Part shown: positions 49,644 through 59,616 of the stretch, piece after piece
Layout: every line of letters begins with the position of its first letter
Numbering within the stretch: the stretch's first letter is position 1
Assembly: GCA_037176845.1 (NCBI GenBank)
Contig: JAYKXP010000027.1
Coordinates: 186,001 to 250,000 of the forward strand
Length of the DNA: 64,000 bases
From: Paramarasmius palmivorus
Taxonomy: Eukaryota > Basidiomycota > Agaricomycetes > Agaricales > Marasmiaceae
Direction of reading: 5' to 3'
Notes under the pieces: model-generated
What the model was told of the DNA's origin: nothing
Database searches by the model: none
The model's input: only the letters and a program-made list of their open reading frames with translations
Position numbers and translations under genes: made by a program

Positions 49644-49992
49644 TTCAGTTGAGGATGGAAAGATCTGACCTTGAACGATGTTTTTATCTGTTCCTTGGCG
49701 TTCTGTTTGTCTTCGGTTGCTCCTGGATACTTACTCAGAGATATGTTGCGAGTTTGCAGAGGAAACGCTGGATGACGTTTAGGTTCAAGTTGCGTTCGGC
49801 CGCGAGAAACTTGAGAAATTTCGGGCCGGAAGGTTGCCGGTGGAAGCACGGCCGTTCCAAACTTGATTCTATACCACCACCACCTCTTTCTGTGTGGACT
49901 TATTCTCTGCGGAGTCCTCAAAGTTTTTATCTTTATAGGCTGCACATGGTACGATCATTAAACTCCACCTGCCTTACTCACTCTAATTCACC
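49644..49992. promoter_or_regulatory. Compact bidirectional promoter, P450-3 and SDR-2
   Basis: 349 bp separates two divergent start codons. TTTTTATC-type AT-rich tracts occur near both ends, but I cannot assign a defined box with confidence. Confidence 0.45.
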
Positions 49993-51211
49993 ATGTCTAA
50001 AGGTGTCGCAATTGTCACTGGATCAGCGCAAGGGATCGGACGCTCTATTGCTCTACGATTGGCTAGTGACGGTTACGACGTGGCAGTCAACGACATCGCA
50101 CCCCAGAAAGATGCTCTAGAACGTGTCAAGTCTGAAATCGAAAGCAAAGGAAGGAAGTCCATCATTGTTACGGCTGATGTGTCAAAAGAGGAGGAGGTCC
50201 AAGGAATGGTTGACACAACTGTGAAAGAGCTGGGTGGTCTCGATGTGGTGAGTAGTGTGTATATCGTGCGCATTTCAGCTCAATAATGCATATCACTTAA
50301 TCATAGATGGTCGCGAACGCCGGCATAGTCATGTTCAAACCCTTGATACAAAGTTTGCTTCTCTTCCCCTGTACACAATAACGTCTGACGGTTATTTTGT
50401 AGCTACGGTCGCCGAATGGGACCGAATCTTCAGCATAAACACGCGAGGACTCATGCTCTGCTATCAGGCTGCGGCAAAACAGATGATAGCGCAAGGACGT
50501 GGAGGACGTATCATTGGTCAGCTTCATTCACGATTTCAGTCGCTGCAAGAAAGATATTAACAGATGATTAGGCGCATGCTCCATGGCTGGGAAGAAAGGT
50601 ATCTCTCGAGTTGCCGTCAGTGCGACTTGTGAATCTTGCTGACATGGAAATCTCGAAGCGTTCCCTGCTTACGCCGCATACTCCGCAACAAAGTTTGCAG
50701 TCCGAGCGATCACTCAATCTGCAGGTATGTGCACATCATAGGCATTCATATAGATTACTAACAAACCTAATTAGCTGCTGAGCTGGGTAAATTCAAGATT
50801 ACCGTAAACGCATACTGCCCTGGAAACATCGAGACCCCAATGAGTGAGTATGCTGCTGTCTTGGTTGTGACACAATGGTTGACTTGGATCTACATACAGT
50901 GCACAGCATGATACCTGTTATTGCTGAAACCACGGGTGCCGACTTGGAGACCGTGAGGAAACAGGTACCCTGAAATTTACATAGTATCAGTAAGTATTTG
51001 AAGCTGACTTATCGCTAGTTTGAAAATGCTGCAGTGGTTGGCTACTATGGACAGCCCGAAGATGTTGCGAGCTTAGTCTCGTACTTGGCTTCTCCGGAAG
51101 CCCATTTCATTACTGGTCAAAGTGTAAGTCTAATGAATTGCGGAGTGTACCATGCGTATTGACCTGAGCATTGGACAGCTTGTATGTGATGGTGGTGTTA
51201 TATTCGATTAG
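49993..51211 (+). CDS. Short-chain dehydrogenase/reductase (SDR-2)
   Basis: Classical SDR with many small exons. The ATG at 49993 gives MSKGVAIVTGSAQGIGRSIA (TGxxxGIG), VNDIAPQ at the end of the second strand, TADVSKEEEVQ, MVANAGIV (NAG), EWDRIFSINTRGLMLC, then the Ser-containing SMAGKK exon and YAAYSATKFAV with the YxxxK pair. Later exons have AELGKFKITVNAYCPGNIET and PEDVASLVSYLASPEAHFI, then LVCDGGVIFD, stop TAG at 51209-51211. It looks like the acetoin/diacetyl-reductase-like group of SDRs. It probably acts on an alcohol/ketone made by the neighbouring P450-3, with which it shares a promoter region. Confidence 0.9.
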
Positions 51212-51473
51212 ATTACATATACATATTTATTGTTTAACCTGATGTAGACCAAGATTACAATGTACACTCACATTAGTTTGATCCATGGTGTTTGAATGCA
51301 AAAACTGGCAAGTTTTCCCGCGCTCGCATGATTTGGCGATTTCGATCGATCGAAATCGCCCCTTTTCACGGTCACGGTCGTAGCATACTGTATCTTGGAA
51401 GCGGCCGTTTTGAACTCCCCATGCTTTGATAACAGAAGTTTCCGCCAAGGCATGGAGACCATACGCCCCCATC

Positions 51474-52226
51474 ATGCCTCTCATAGAAATTGCTTGGTTC
51501 AAATCCACACAGACATATCAAAACGACCATTCTTTGACGGCGGAGACTGCAAAGAGATTGATACAGCTTGATGGACTTCACGAGTGCGTATCGAAACCTT
51601 TTCTACATCGACACATCGTCGATCGATACATCTTTCAGAATTTACTTTGGCTTCAAACACGAAGATCCGACGATTGCATACGTGTTAAATGGTAGGCTGT
51701 GCCATTTCAAGCTTTTTCGAGAAACTGACTCTTTCGCCAGTCTGGGAGAGTTACGAACACTTGGAAGCCGCCAACAAACACGAATCGTTCATGGATATCT
51801 TTTCCACCTTCCAACCTGCTGTAGAAGGCACGCTTCAAGACATCACAGTGATTACCTCGGATGTGCCTTCCCTCCCAAAGCTCAAAGAAACACTTTCCGC
51901 TGGTATCACCGAGATTGCCCTAGCAGAACTCCAAAAAGGTAGCGAAGATCTGGTTCCTAACCTGCTGGAGGCGATAGATGCAGCAGAACCCATGGCTGGT
52001 CCAAGCTGGGGAGCTGTTCGTGGTAAAGCTGGAGAATATGTACTCATCGTTGGTTGGGCATCTGTGGAGGTATGTTCCGTCCAGGAAAGTGATATGACCT
52101 CTAATCTCTGCATAGGCCCACTATGAGTCGTTCAAGACTGGAAAAGTACCAGAGGTCGCCAAGTGGGGAGCGAAAACCATTTCCAATATGCGGCCATCGC
52201 ACGTGAAGTTCTGGAAAGCCGCCTAA
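51474..52226 (+). CDS. ABM-like dimeric alpha/beta-barrel protein
   Basis: Exons 51474-51583, 51639-51691, 51741-52069, 52116-52226; 200 aa. The start MPLIEIAWFKSTQTY matches the first strand and helix of fungal stress-responsive/antibiotic-biosynthesis-monooxygenase (ABM)-like proteins. Exon junctions place HEIYFGFKHEDPTIAYVLNV and WESYEHLEAANKHESFMDIF in one frame, giving the W-x-x-x-E-x-H barrel pattern. A second half, KAGEYVLIVGWASVEAHYES and MRPSHVKFWKA, looks like a repeated barrel unit, so one chain may form the two-fold barrel. No signal peptide. Such proteins act as cofactor-free oxygenases or as cyclisation/dimerisation aids; the role here is inferred from context. Confidence 0.8.
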
Positions 52227-52513
52227 TGGACTCGTGTATTAGTAGGTATAATAAAGTGACCCACGAGGTCATTCATACAGTATAATGAACAGAGCTTGAA
52301 CTCTAATGTCCGCGCTGCAGTGTGTAATGCCAGCGGTTCCGTGAGAACGTTGCGGTTGGTGTTACTAATACTCCATGATCGCCTTGTAGTGCCCAACGAC
52401 GTGCTCTCTGTTACCGTTGCACTAAGCTTGAGCTTGAACTTCCATGCATCCCAGCATCTACGTCAGTGATAGTTACTCAGTCTATAGTAGGGGATTCGAC
52501 GCGAAGAAAAAAG
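52227..52513. other. Intergenic region
   Basis: 3' flank of the ABM-like gene; nothing recognised. Confidence 0.4.
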
Positions 52514-53312
52514 TTATACTTGGAATGCACAGACAGCAAGAGAGTTCACAAGCAAAGAGTTCGGAAGACGCTCCCAGTACATGAGACCCTTTGTCAATGT
52601 GAGCATGAGCATGCGAGCCCCTCTACCCCAGCAGTAGCGTTCAAGCGTACGGCTTCGAACCAGAGCATCTCGATCAAGCTCGGACGGAAATGATACATAG
52701 TCTACGAGCGAGCATACATTCAATGATTCATTTGAGAGGTCGATGACATATTGACCTTTCCTCTGGATGTTCAAGCTCGACGGTACTGAAGACACTGAAC
52801 CCGCGAGTCTTGACAGTAGCTGGCAACCACTTTCACATCAGCAAAAGCCAGGACCAAATACGTGAGATGTACTCACATCCATCGCAATAGTTCGCCCAGG
52901 TTTCCGTTTTGCCTGTGTTTCCGAGGATCTCCAATGACATCGTTCGCGAACTTCCCGGAAGTGACAACGCGACCTGGTGACTACTGTCACATCAGGAAAA
53001 GTCAAAATCCCAATACGTGGGATACGCTCACATGCTTCAGAACGAGCGTTCTCTTTGATCCAACCTTCTACAGTACCTTCTTTTCTGGGAAGGTATAGTA
53101 TTTGCGATTCGTCGACATCTTGTCGAAGGGTGCTGGCCAAGTAATATCCGTACGGTAGGAAAGAAAGAATGTGATCAGGAGCATAGCAGGGCGAGGTGAA
53201 GCCTCTAAATGCCTGCTGAATTGACGTCCTCGTTAGGCAATAGGAACGCGAGCATGATACAATGTTGCTTACTCAACAACAGTCTCTTAGATAACTTCTC
53301 TTGTTCTGCCAT
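52514..53312 (-). pseudogene. Possible uncharacterised multi-exon gene or decayed gene
   Basis: Low confidence. A candidate ATG at 53312 (MAEQEKLSKRLLL) has TATAAAG upstream and a GTAAGC donor. Further down the strand are open blocks with protein-like composition: YAPDHILSFLPYGYYLAST, ILYLPRKEGTVEGWIKENA, a short block FANDVIGDPRKHRQNGNLGE, and a final open exon YVIDLSNESLNVCSLVDYV ending VCAFQV at TAA about 52514. I could not join the first exon to the rest in a single frame without a stop. No domain is recognised. It is either a gene with an unusual splice pattern or a decaying one. Confidence 0.3.
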
Positions 53313-54549
53313 CGACGAGTAGACAGGCTTTATACAGGTTAGACCTGTAGTATGCCTTTCACACGACGAAAAGGTGCGTTAGCTCGTCTTTGCCACCAGG
53401 AGCAGGACTTAGGGTAAGGTGGAGCAGAGTCTTGATGTTATTTGACCGAACACTAGATGTCGCTGCGCTCCGGGTGAAAGGTGCCGAATAATCAACTTTG
53501 GCACAATAAAGATGCTAGAGCCCTAACGAAACCGAATTAGACAGGTGAAGCCTTGTCGAGTGCCGATGTCTGCCTAGGGGAGACTAAGTGAAGCCTAAAA
53601 CTGCGCCAGTGCGTACATAACGGACCTTCCTCAAATTTTCGAGCTTGCAAAGTTTCGCGGTATAGCAAACACTGTCTCTGCAATCCAAAAGAACTGTGAG
53701 AACAAGCTTCATGGAAAGAAGTCCCAGACAACACACCTTCGCACCTAAAAACGAATCCTCTCCAGTTGACATTCACCACATAATTTATCCAGCTCCACCA
53801 AACGAATAGTGTAGCTCATGTCCCAGATCCAGACCACAGTCTCATAGCCTGAAATTTTTGCTAAACTTGAGCCACACTGCACAACGATTGTTCATGGTAG
53901 AGGTAGGGGGTTTGTCAAAGAAAAACTGAAGAGTCGCAAGTTAGCCTCGGCCGCTGATAATACCGCAAACGCCAAACATCATTGGCTAAATGGCTTACTT
54001 TGGATATGTTGAACGCTATGACCACTCCGGCGATCAATGGGGAGGTGATTGCTGAAGCTTGAAGCGTAGTAGTAGATCGAGGGCGTTAAAGAAAAGGCTG
54101 CAGCCGAATTAAGCGATTGTCAACGCGCGTTTTATCTCACGCCGCGGGGCCGCCGGACCGCCTAAGCGCTTCGTTCAGCGCTTAGTCTAGGAGGTACTTA
54201 CTTCGTGCTTCCAAACTTGAAACCGTATAGATTGAAATCGTACACTTACTGAATACTATTGAATCTATCATATGCATACATTGGTACAAGTCCATTGAAT
54301 CCATGAAATGCCCATACCCATAATGATAATGAATTTTCCGGAACCATAATCTGACCGCCGCGTGCTTGCCACTCAGAAGAGCGTAGACATCTACGCGGTG
54401 TCTAGAAATGCTAAAAACAACCCTCTGACCCAAGACAGCCTGCTTGGATATCCAAGCATGAGTGGGCCAAGAACAAGTCACGAAAGAACGAGAACCTGTC
54501 CCGCTTCACAACTGTTAGGTTCCTAAAAGTCATACTTCAGCATAACTCA
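53313..54549. other. Intergenic region
   Basis: About 1.2 kb with no supported gene. It includes 3' sequence of the C2H2 regulator gene. Confidence 0.5.
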
Positions 54550-56050
54550 TCACAGTAAATTACCAGAGAAACACTTACCACCCGTCCTCACACCATTGTT
54601 ATGCGGACTCCACCTCGTCGTTCTGTTCTGCCCCGAACACTTGCTCTGATGCGACTTCAACGACGTATCCCTTGTAAAAAAACTCCCACACTCGTCGCAC
54701 TCAAACTGACACTTTCTCCCATGCTTCAACACCTCGTGTCGTAACCGATCGTGCCTCCTCGAAAACATCTCAGTGCATCCCATCGTACACGCAAAATATA
54801 TCCGTGGTCGAGCCTCATGGGTCCGTTCGTGCTTTTTGCAGGTATAGTCGCTGACGAACATGAGACCGCAGCCAGGAAAGGAGCAAGTTACTTTTTTGCG
54901 ACGGCGTTTTTTGGGCGCGTTTAGACTCGATGTGGATGTTGTTGTTGACGTTGAAATCGAAGGGTGAGAAGGGTCGGAAGGGGAAAGGGGACGTGATGAG
55001 CTAGTCGAAGCGACGGACTCGGGTGGAGAAGATGATGTGTCGGATGAATGGTTGGCGGTGGTAGGTATTGCGGGGAATGTCTGAGGCGCTGTTGAGGTCG
55101 ATGTCGAATCGTTGTGAGATGCAACCTGGTTTCCGTTCAAGAACGTTGTGTTTGACTGGGAAAATGGGGGATCTTGGTAGTCAGGACAGCGTGCTGCATT
55201 TCCCAGATAACTCTCTGGACGTAAAATGTGTCATGAGTGAGCCCGAACCCGGCTAAATACGACTCGACGCACCAAGATCTGCCCCAAAATCAAAGGGCGT
55301 CGACGTTCCAGTATGGAAAGCTGCTTCACTTTCGTATCGCGACTCTGGTATTGATAGACTGTTGTTGTTGGCCATCATACACTCTGATGATGCGGTAAAG
55401 GCTGTTTGAATTGTGCTGTCGTATAGGATTGGATTGTTTGGCCACGTATACTGCGGTAGACTGGCAGGAAAGGTTGGCCACTGCTGCATCGCCCCAACAC
55501 TATCTATAGTCTTCGTCAGTAATTGAACATCGTCGGTAGTACAAGGCTACACACCAAGCAAAGCTGTTATATCATTCCAGGCCTCTTGGTCTTGAGGCGA
55601 TACTTGACCATCAGACGAAAAGTCCGGGGTATTTGAAAGGGACAACACGCTGGATACATCCTGTACGTCTTGAACATCTGACGTGTCATTAGTCGAGGAA
55701 ACCGTGAAAATTGATATTTTCGACGTACCATTCTGATCCTGAACATGATTTGAATGAGTCTCAGCATCTGGCAACTTCTGTCCTGGCATCTGAGGTTCGA
55801 TATGCCCCCCATCAAACGCACAAGAGGCGTGCACCGATACCATGTGCGTCGCCTCATCCTCCTTTGACCCGAATTCAAAATGAAGATTGATGCCTTCAAA
55901 CTTGTCCGTTATTTGAGCCAAAGCAGAGTCTGGTGTCGAAGGCGATCTCGGTAGCGGATTCAATGACAATCCAACGCTTCCATCTTCCTTTCGCAGCCTA
56001 GCGGAAACGGCAAATTGAAGGAGCTGCTCTAGCGAGAAGCTCACCTGCAT
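54550..56050 (-). CDS. C2H2 zinc-finger transcription factor (candidate cluster regulator)
   Basis: Predicted nuclear DNA-binding protein. The ATG at 56050 gives MQVSFSLEQLLQFAVSARLR, a conserved N-terminal block ending near VSVHASCAFDG, then an acidic/Ser-rich stretch. A middle exon follows with NPILYDSTIQTAFTASSE. The last large exon is Ser/Thr/Pro-rich, then a basic patch KKRRRKKVT and three C2H2-like fingers. The finger spacings are C-x4-C-x12-H-x3-H in finger 1 (CSFPGCGLMFVSD..., HERTH), C-x3-C...H-x4-H in finger 2 (CTMGCTEMFSRR..., HEVLKH) and C-x2-C...H-x3-C in finger 3 (CDECGSFFTR..., HQSKC). The terminus is either KCFSGNLL at 54550 or a slightly shorter spliced end. Its N-terminal block recurs in the short gene at 42812, tying it to the cluster. 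Confidence 0.87.
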
Positions 56051-56917
56051 GTTGGCTGCAGAATGAGTAGACCTTGACGTCGAAGATAGTCAACGGTACA
56101 AAAAGAAATGCACCAGAACGTGTCGCGTATAGTAGTTGATAATAAAGGAGCAGTCAGGTACATATCAGGACGCAGCCGTTTGATGATTACCGCCCAGGTC
56201 GGTAGCTTACACAAAAAATGATTTCTCCTAAAGGCAATAATCGGCTACGCTCAACATAGGCGTCGCCCACCAGATTCCTTTTTTCGCACAAGTCCGCGAA
56301 TCTCGACCTGTTCCACGGACAGATCACAAGCATCAAATGTTTTTTGAGAAGAGATAATCACAAAAAAACATTCGTCACCGATGTTATTCCAAACGGCCTG
56401 TAGACTAGATAGAGCCGTTGCAGCCTACAGCCGGAGTTTAGGATCTGCCCGAGGGTGTTCAACGTCGGCCCGGAGATAGTGCATGCGTGAATTGCGAAGA
56501 TCGTGATGAAAATTGTGTGCATTTCGATGATTTGCTCGAGTCGACCTCGTTAAGTGACCAATTCTCGAGTACCTAGTGCTTAAAGAACGCTTTGACAGCC
56601 AAGTCATCCTCCTTGCTCGACGGTTTTTGTCAGTATAGTGACGTCTCCGCGGGGAGACTTCAAAATTGCCTCTTTATTTCACTAGTATGTAGTTACGTAG
56701 CCAGGCTAGGAAAACAGAGCATACAGGATCAGTAGGCAGTGAAAGTTCTTTACATATCACTATCTGCATGCAAGCTGTGAATTTTGTGAAGTTTGAACGT
56801 GTGCGGTCACTAGAAGCAGGCTGTATATTTCCTTGATAAAAATCCCCGAGGGTATAAGTCTAAACTGCCAAGTAAGGATAACCACAAGCCGCGGGTTGCC
56901 AAACGGAGTCCATACTG
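56051..56917. promoter_or_regulatory. Upstream region of the C2H2 regulator
   Basis: About 870 bp with no gene; presumed promoter. Small open frames lack features. Confidence 0.45.
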
Positions 56918-57399
56918 GATGCGTCGTGAGCTGATAAGAGATAACGGCGAGATCACCGTAATGACATCATCTTTCCACTCACCTGACACGACGCGTCGCG
57001 TCGTCAAAACCTACTTCCGTGTACTTATACCTACATTTCTGAACTATCCTGCTGTATTTTAGCTTCTACAATACATAGAAACCTAACCCCTAACCCTAAC
57101 CACTAACCGCGGGGCGTTCCCCCCCGCACCCCCCCTTATAAATATCTTCAATCCCCTAACCTTTCTTGCGGGGGCGTTCCCCCCCCTGCACCCCCCCCTC
57201 TAACCCCGAACCCCTAACTGACGCTTCGCTGCGCTCAGCGTAGGGGAGCTAGGGGGCGCTTCGCGCAGTGGGACCGCTGCGCGGTCGTCGTAGTCTTGTA
57301 CTCAGCCAAATTTCTGCTTGATGGTGATGACATCACACGGCCTGCGGCCGGTGAGATAACTGATCTCGGCGAGTTCGAGTCACGAGCTCACGACGCATC
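56918..57399. repeat. Region bounded by an inverted repeat GATGCGTCGTGAGCT
   Basis: A 15-bp perfect match, GATGCGTCGTGAGCT at 56918-56932 and its reverse complement at 57385-57399, brackets about 480 bp. Just outside or near each arm is GCCAAACGG in direct orientation (56898-56906 and about 57413-57421). Inner flanks share shorter similarities (GAGATAAC, GGCGAG, GACATCA). It contains the C-rich telomere-like block. A small non-autonomous element or a fold-back structure is possible. Confidence 0.5.
57082..57230. repeat. C-rich block with telomere-like CCCTAA repeats
   Basis: Begins with CCTAACCCCTAACCCTAACC-type DNA (degenerate CCCTAA units, the complement of the TTAGGG telomere repeat). Two copies of a unit of the form GGGGCGTTCCCCCCC(T)GCACCCCCCC follow, near 57112-57136 and 57171-57199, then more CTAACCCC. 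The minus strand is strongly G-quadruplex-prone. Confidence 0.7.
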
Positions 57400-59616
57400 G
57401 AGCCTCCCCTGTGCCAAACGGGACAATTGTGAATCATGATGATGTCGTCACTGTGAGAGACTGAACTGGCGCCCGTTTGACGCGCGTGCAACCTCCAGGC
57501 GTCGAAACAGCCTGGGATCTGTATCCATGGTATCTATCTGTCATGGCATCATAGAAGCTTATCAAAAGTAGCCTAGAATAGAACACTTGTTCTCCTTGTA
57601 GCGACCCACCGAATTCGTCGTGTAAAGTAGTTTCTATATTCGTAACCAGCGCAGTAAACCACCTCGCCGAAAGTCACTATTGCCATGAATATGCAAAGCG
57701 GCCAGACGATGAACATCACGCAATCTTAGTAAAGCTGCGATCTATGTCAGGTTCTGATTTGCGCCCAGGCCCAGACCGGCTCAAGCTCCTTACAGTAGCG
57801 AGTATTCGCTAGTAATAGTATTCTAGTATGGACTGTTGACATTGTGCACCCCTTGATTGGGGAACATTGGTTTACAGATTAGAAGGAACAGCATGTCAGA
57901 AGTTTCTATCAGACGATTCAGCGTCAATCGTGGCTGTTCCGCTCGATCTTATGAGAAAATCTACTGTACAAACATTTTCTTGGAACATTATTCCCTCATA
58001 CTCTAAGCAGAGCTACAACTCCCTTTTCACAGCATGACAACGCTGACGCTCCCGGTTTCTCGATGATCAGCCTTGAAGCTTGAAGATGGAAGCTCGGAAC
58101 GTAGGATCCTCCGTCTTCACATGTCTTGAATCTTGACTCCGGGTTGTCCGCGGCTCTGCATCAACACCCCCGAACCCGAGCTCAAGCCCGTACCCGTAGC
58201 CGCCAACACCCCGACAGTGACGGGGGTCAACGATTCAATTCAATACGACGTGCATAGCGCACCTGTAAAGACCGCGGCGTTCATTCGTGTCGGAGGGATG
58301 AGTTTGAGCCTTGACGATATAACGTGCGGTCCCGCTGGTTTTGGAACTAGCAGCTTGGCAGGGTACGTCACGATTCGAAAGCAGGAAAAGGGATTACGAT
58401 AAGACAGTGTCGGGATTGGGTGTGCTTGAGCTAATAGATGGATCGAGTTCGATGAGGTTTAGCGTATGAGGGTGTTCCTTTGGGCTAGTCGATGTTATAG
58501 ACCAATCGATTCGCATGCATGACATAGACATCAGAAAAAATGAAGTTTTGGACGTGCAATGTGACGTACCTTAGACGCCCCGAGATCCAACCCCAAGCCC
58601 CAGTGTAACTTCAAATCCTGCCCTTCAAATTCGCCATTTAAAACAGACCTCAGACATCTTCGAAGGAAGAAGGGCGCGGAGATGGTTGTGGTTGAGAAGG
58701 AAAAGTGGAGCGCGGGAAATTTCATAAGTCAGGAAGTCAGGCGGGGTATAGGCGCACGGACCAGTTTTCAAATTAATGGCATTGCGGTCGGTTGTATGAA
58801 CATCGACGCGTACATTCAGGATAGAGCTACAATAGTTAATGTCGCACGTTCTATCTAGGAAACCAGCCAGCCAACACACAGTGCTGGAACTCACGCCTCC
58901 ATCTGCGATCGCAGGATAGGGATTTGATGACGAAGTCAATATACAGGATCCAGACTCACACTTCGTCCTCGCATGATGAAGCGTGATTCTGGAAGAGCCA
59001 GATAGAGCACTGGCTACGCAGGACACCGAGAGAGACCATCCAGCTCCTTTAGTCAAGGCATCCCGGATACCTTGAAGTTAAATCTACTTCTCACGACACA
59101 TCAATGGATCATCGTACAGAGATTATCCTTCTTGCCTTTGAAGTCAAATATATAGGTGCTCTAGAGCTTCTTGGCAGATATTAGATCGCTGACGACCAGG
59201 CCAGGCCGGTGTATTTTTGAAAGGCAGCGATACCTCCAAGATAACTCTCCATATGGGGAGTAGGAATAAATGGGAGCGATAGAGGAGTGTCTATTGCCAT
59301 GTGCTGCATATAAACAAAAAAGGCTAAGGGATACCGCAGAGAATAAGCAGCAAGAGTTTGCAAAGGAGAGGTGGTGAATGAACGGAGTCAAGTTCAGAAC
59401 GGCCGTCCCGGGCCGGAGACTTCTCAGATCACGTTTTTCGCGGCCGGACTCAACTTCAACTTGAACGTCATCGTGTGTTTGGACCACCAAGACTACCGAG
59501 CCTCACTAGCCACAATGCACTCTTCAGAGTTTATGAGATGATAACGGGAAAATAATTGGACACCAAAAATACATAAAACGATCGTTTCAGGTCAGATATC
59601 TCCATCCCCACTTGAC
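57400..59616. other. Long intergenic region
   Basis: About 2.2 kb upstream of P450-4. Small open frames at 58133-58402 (plus) and 58625-59056 (minus) have no recognisable domains. Nothing else supported. Confidence 0.5.

Noticed and set aside
57365..57395. GTTCGAGTC resembling a tRNA B box within the inverted-repeat region
   Set aside because: T-stem bases do not pair and no A box lies at a proper distance.
58133..59056. Open frames upstream of P450-4
   Set aside because: Proline/threonine-rich or mixed composition with no domain; no splice coherence.
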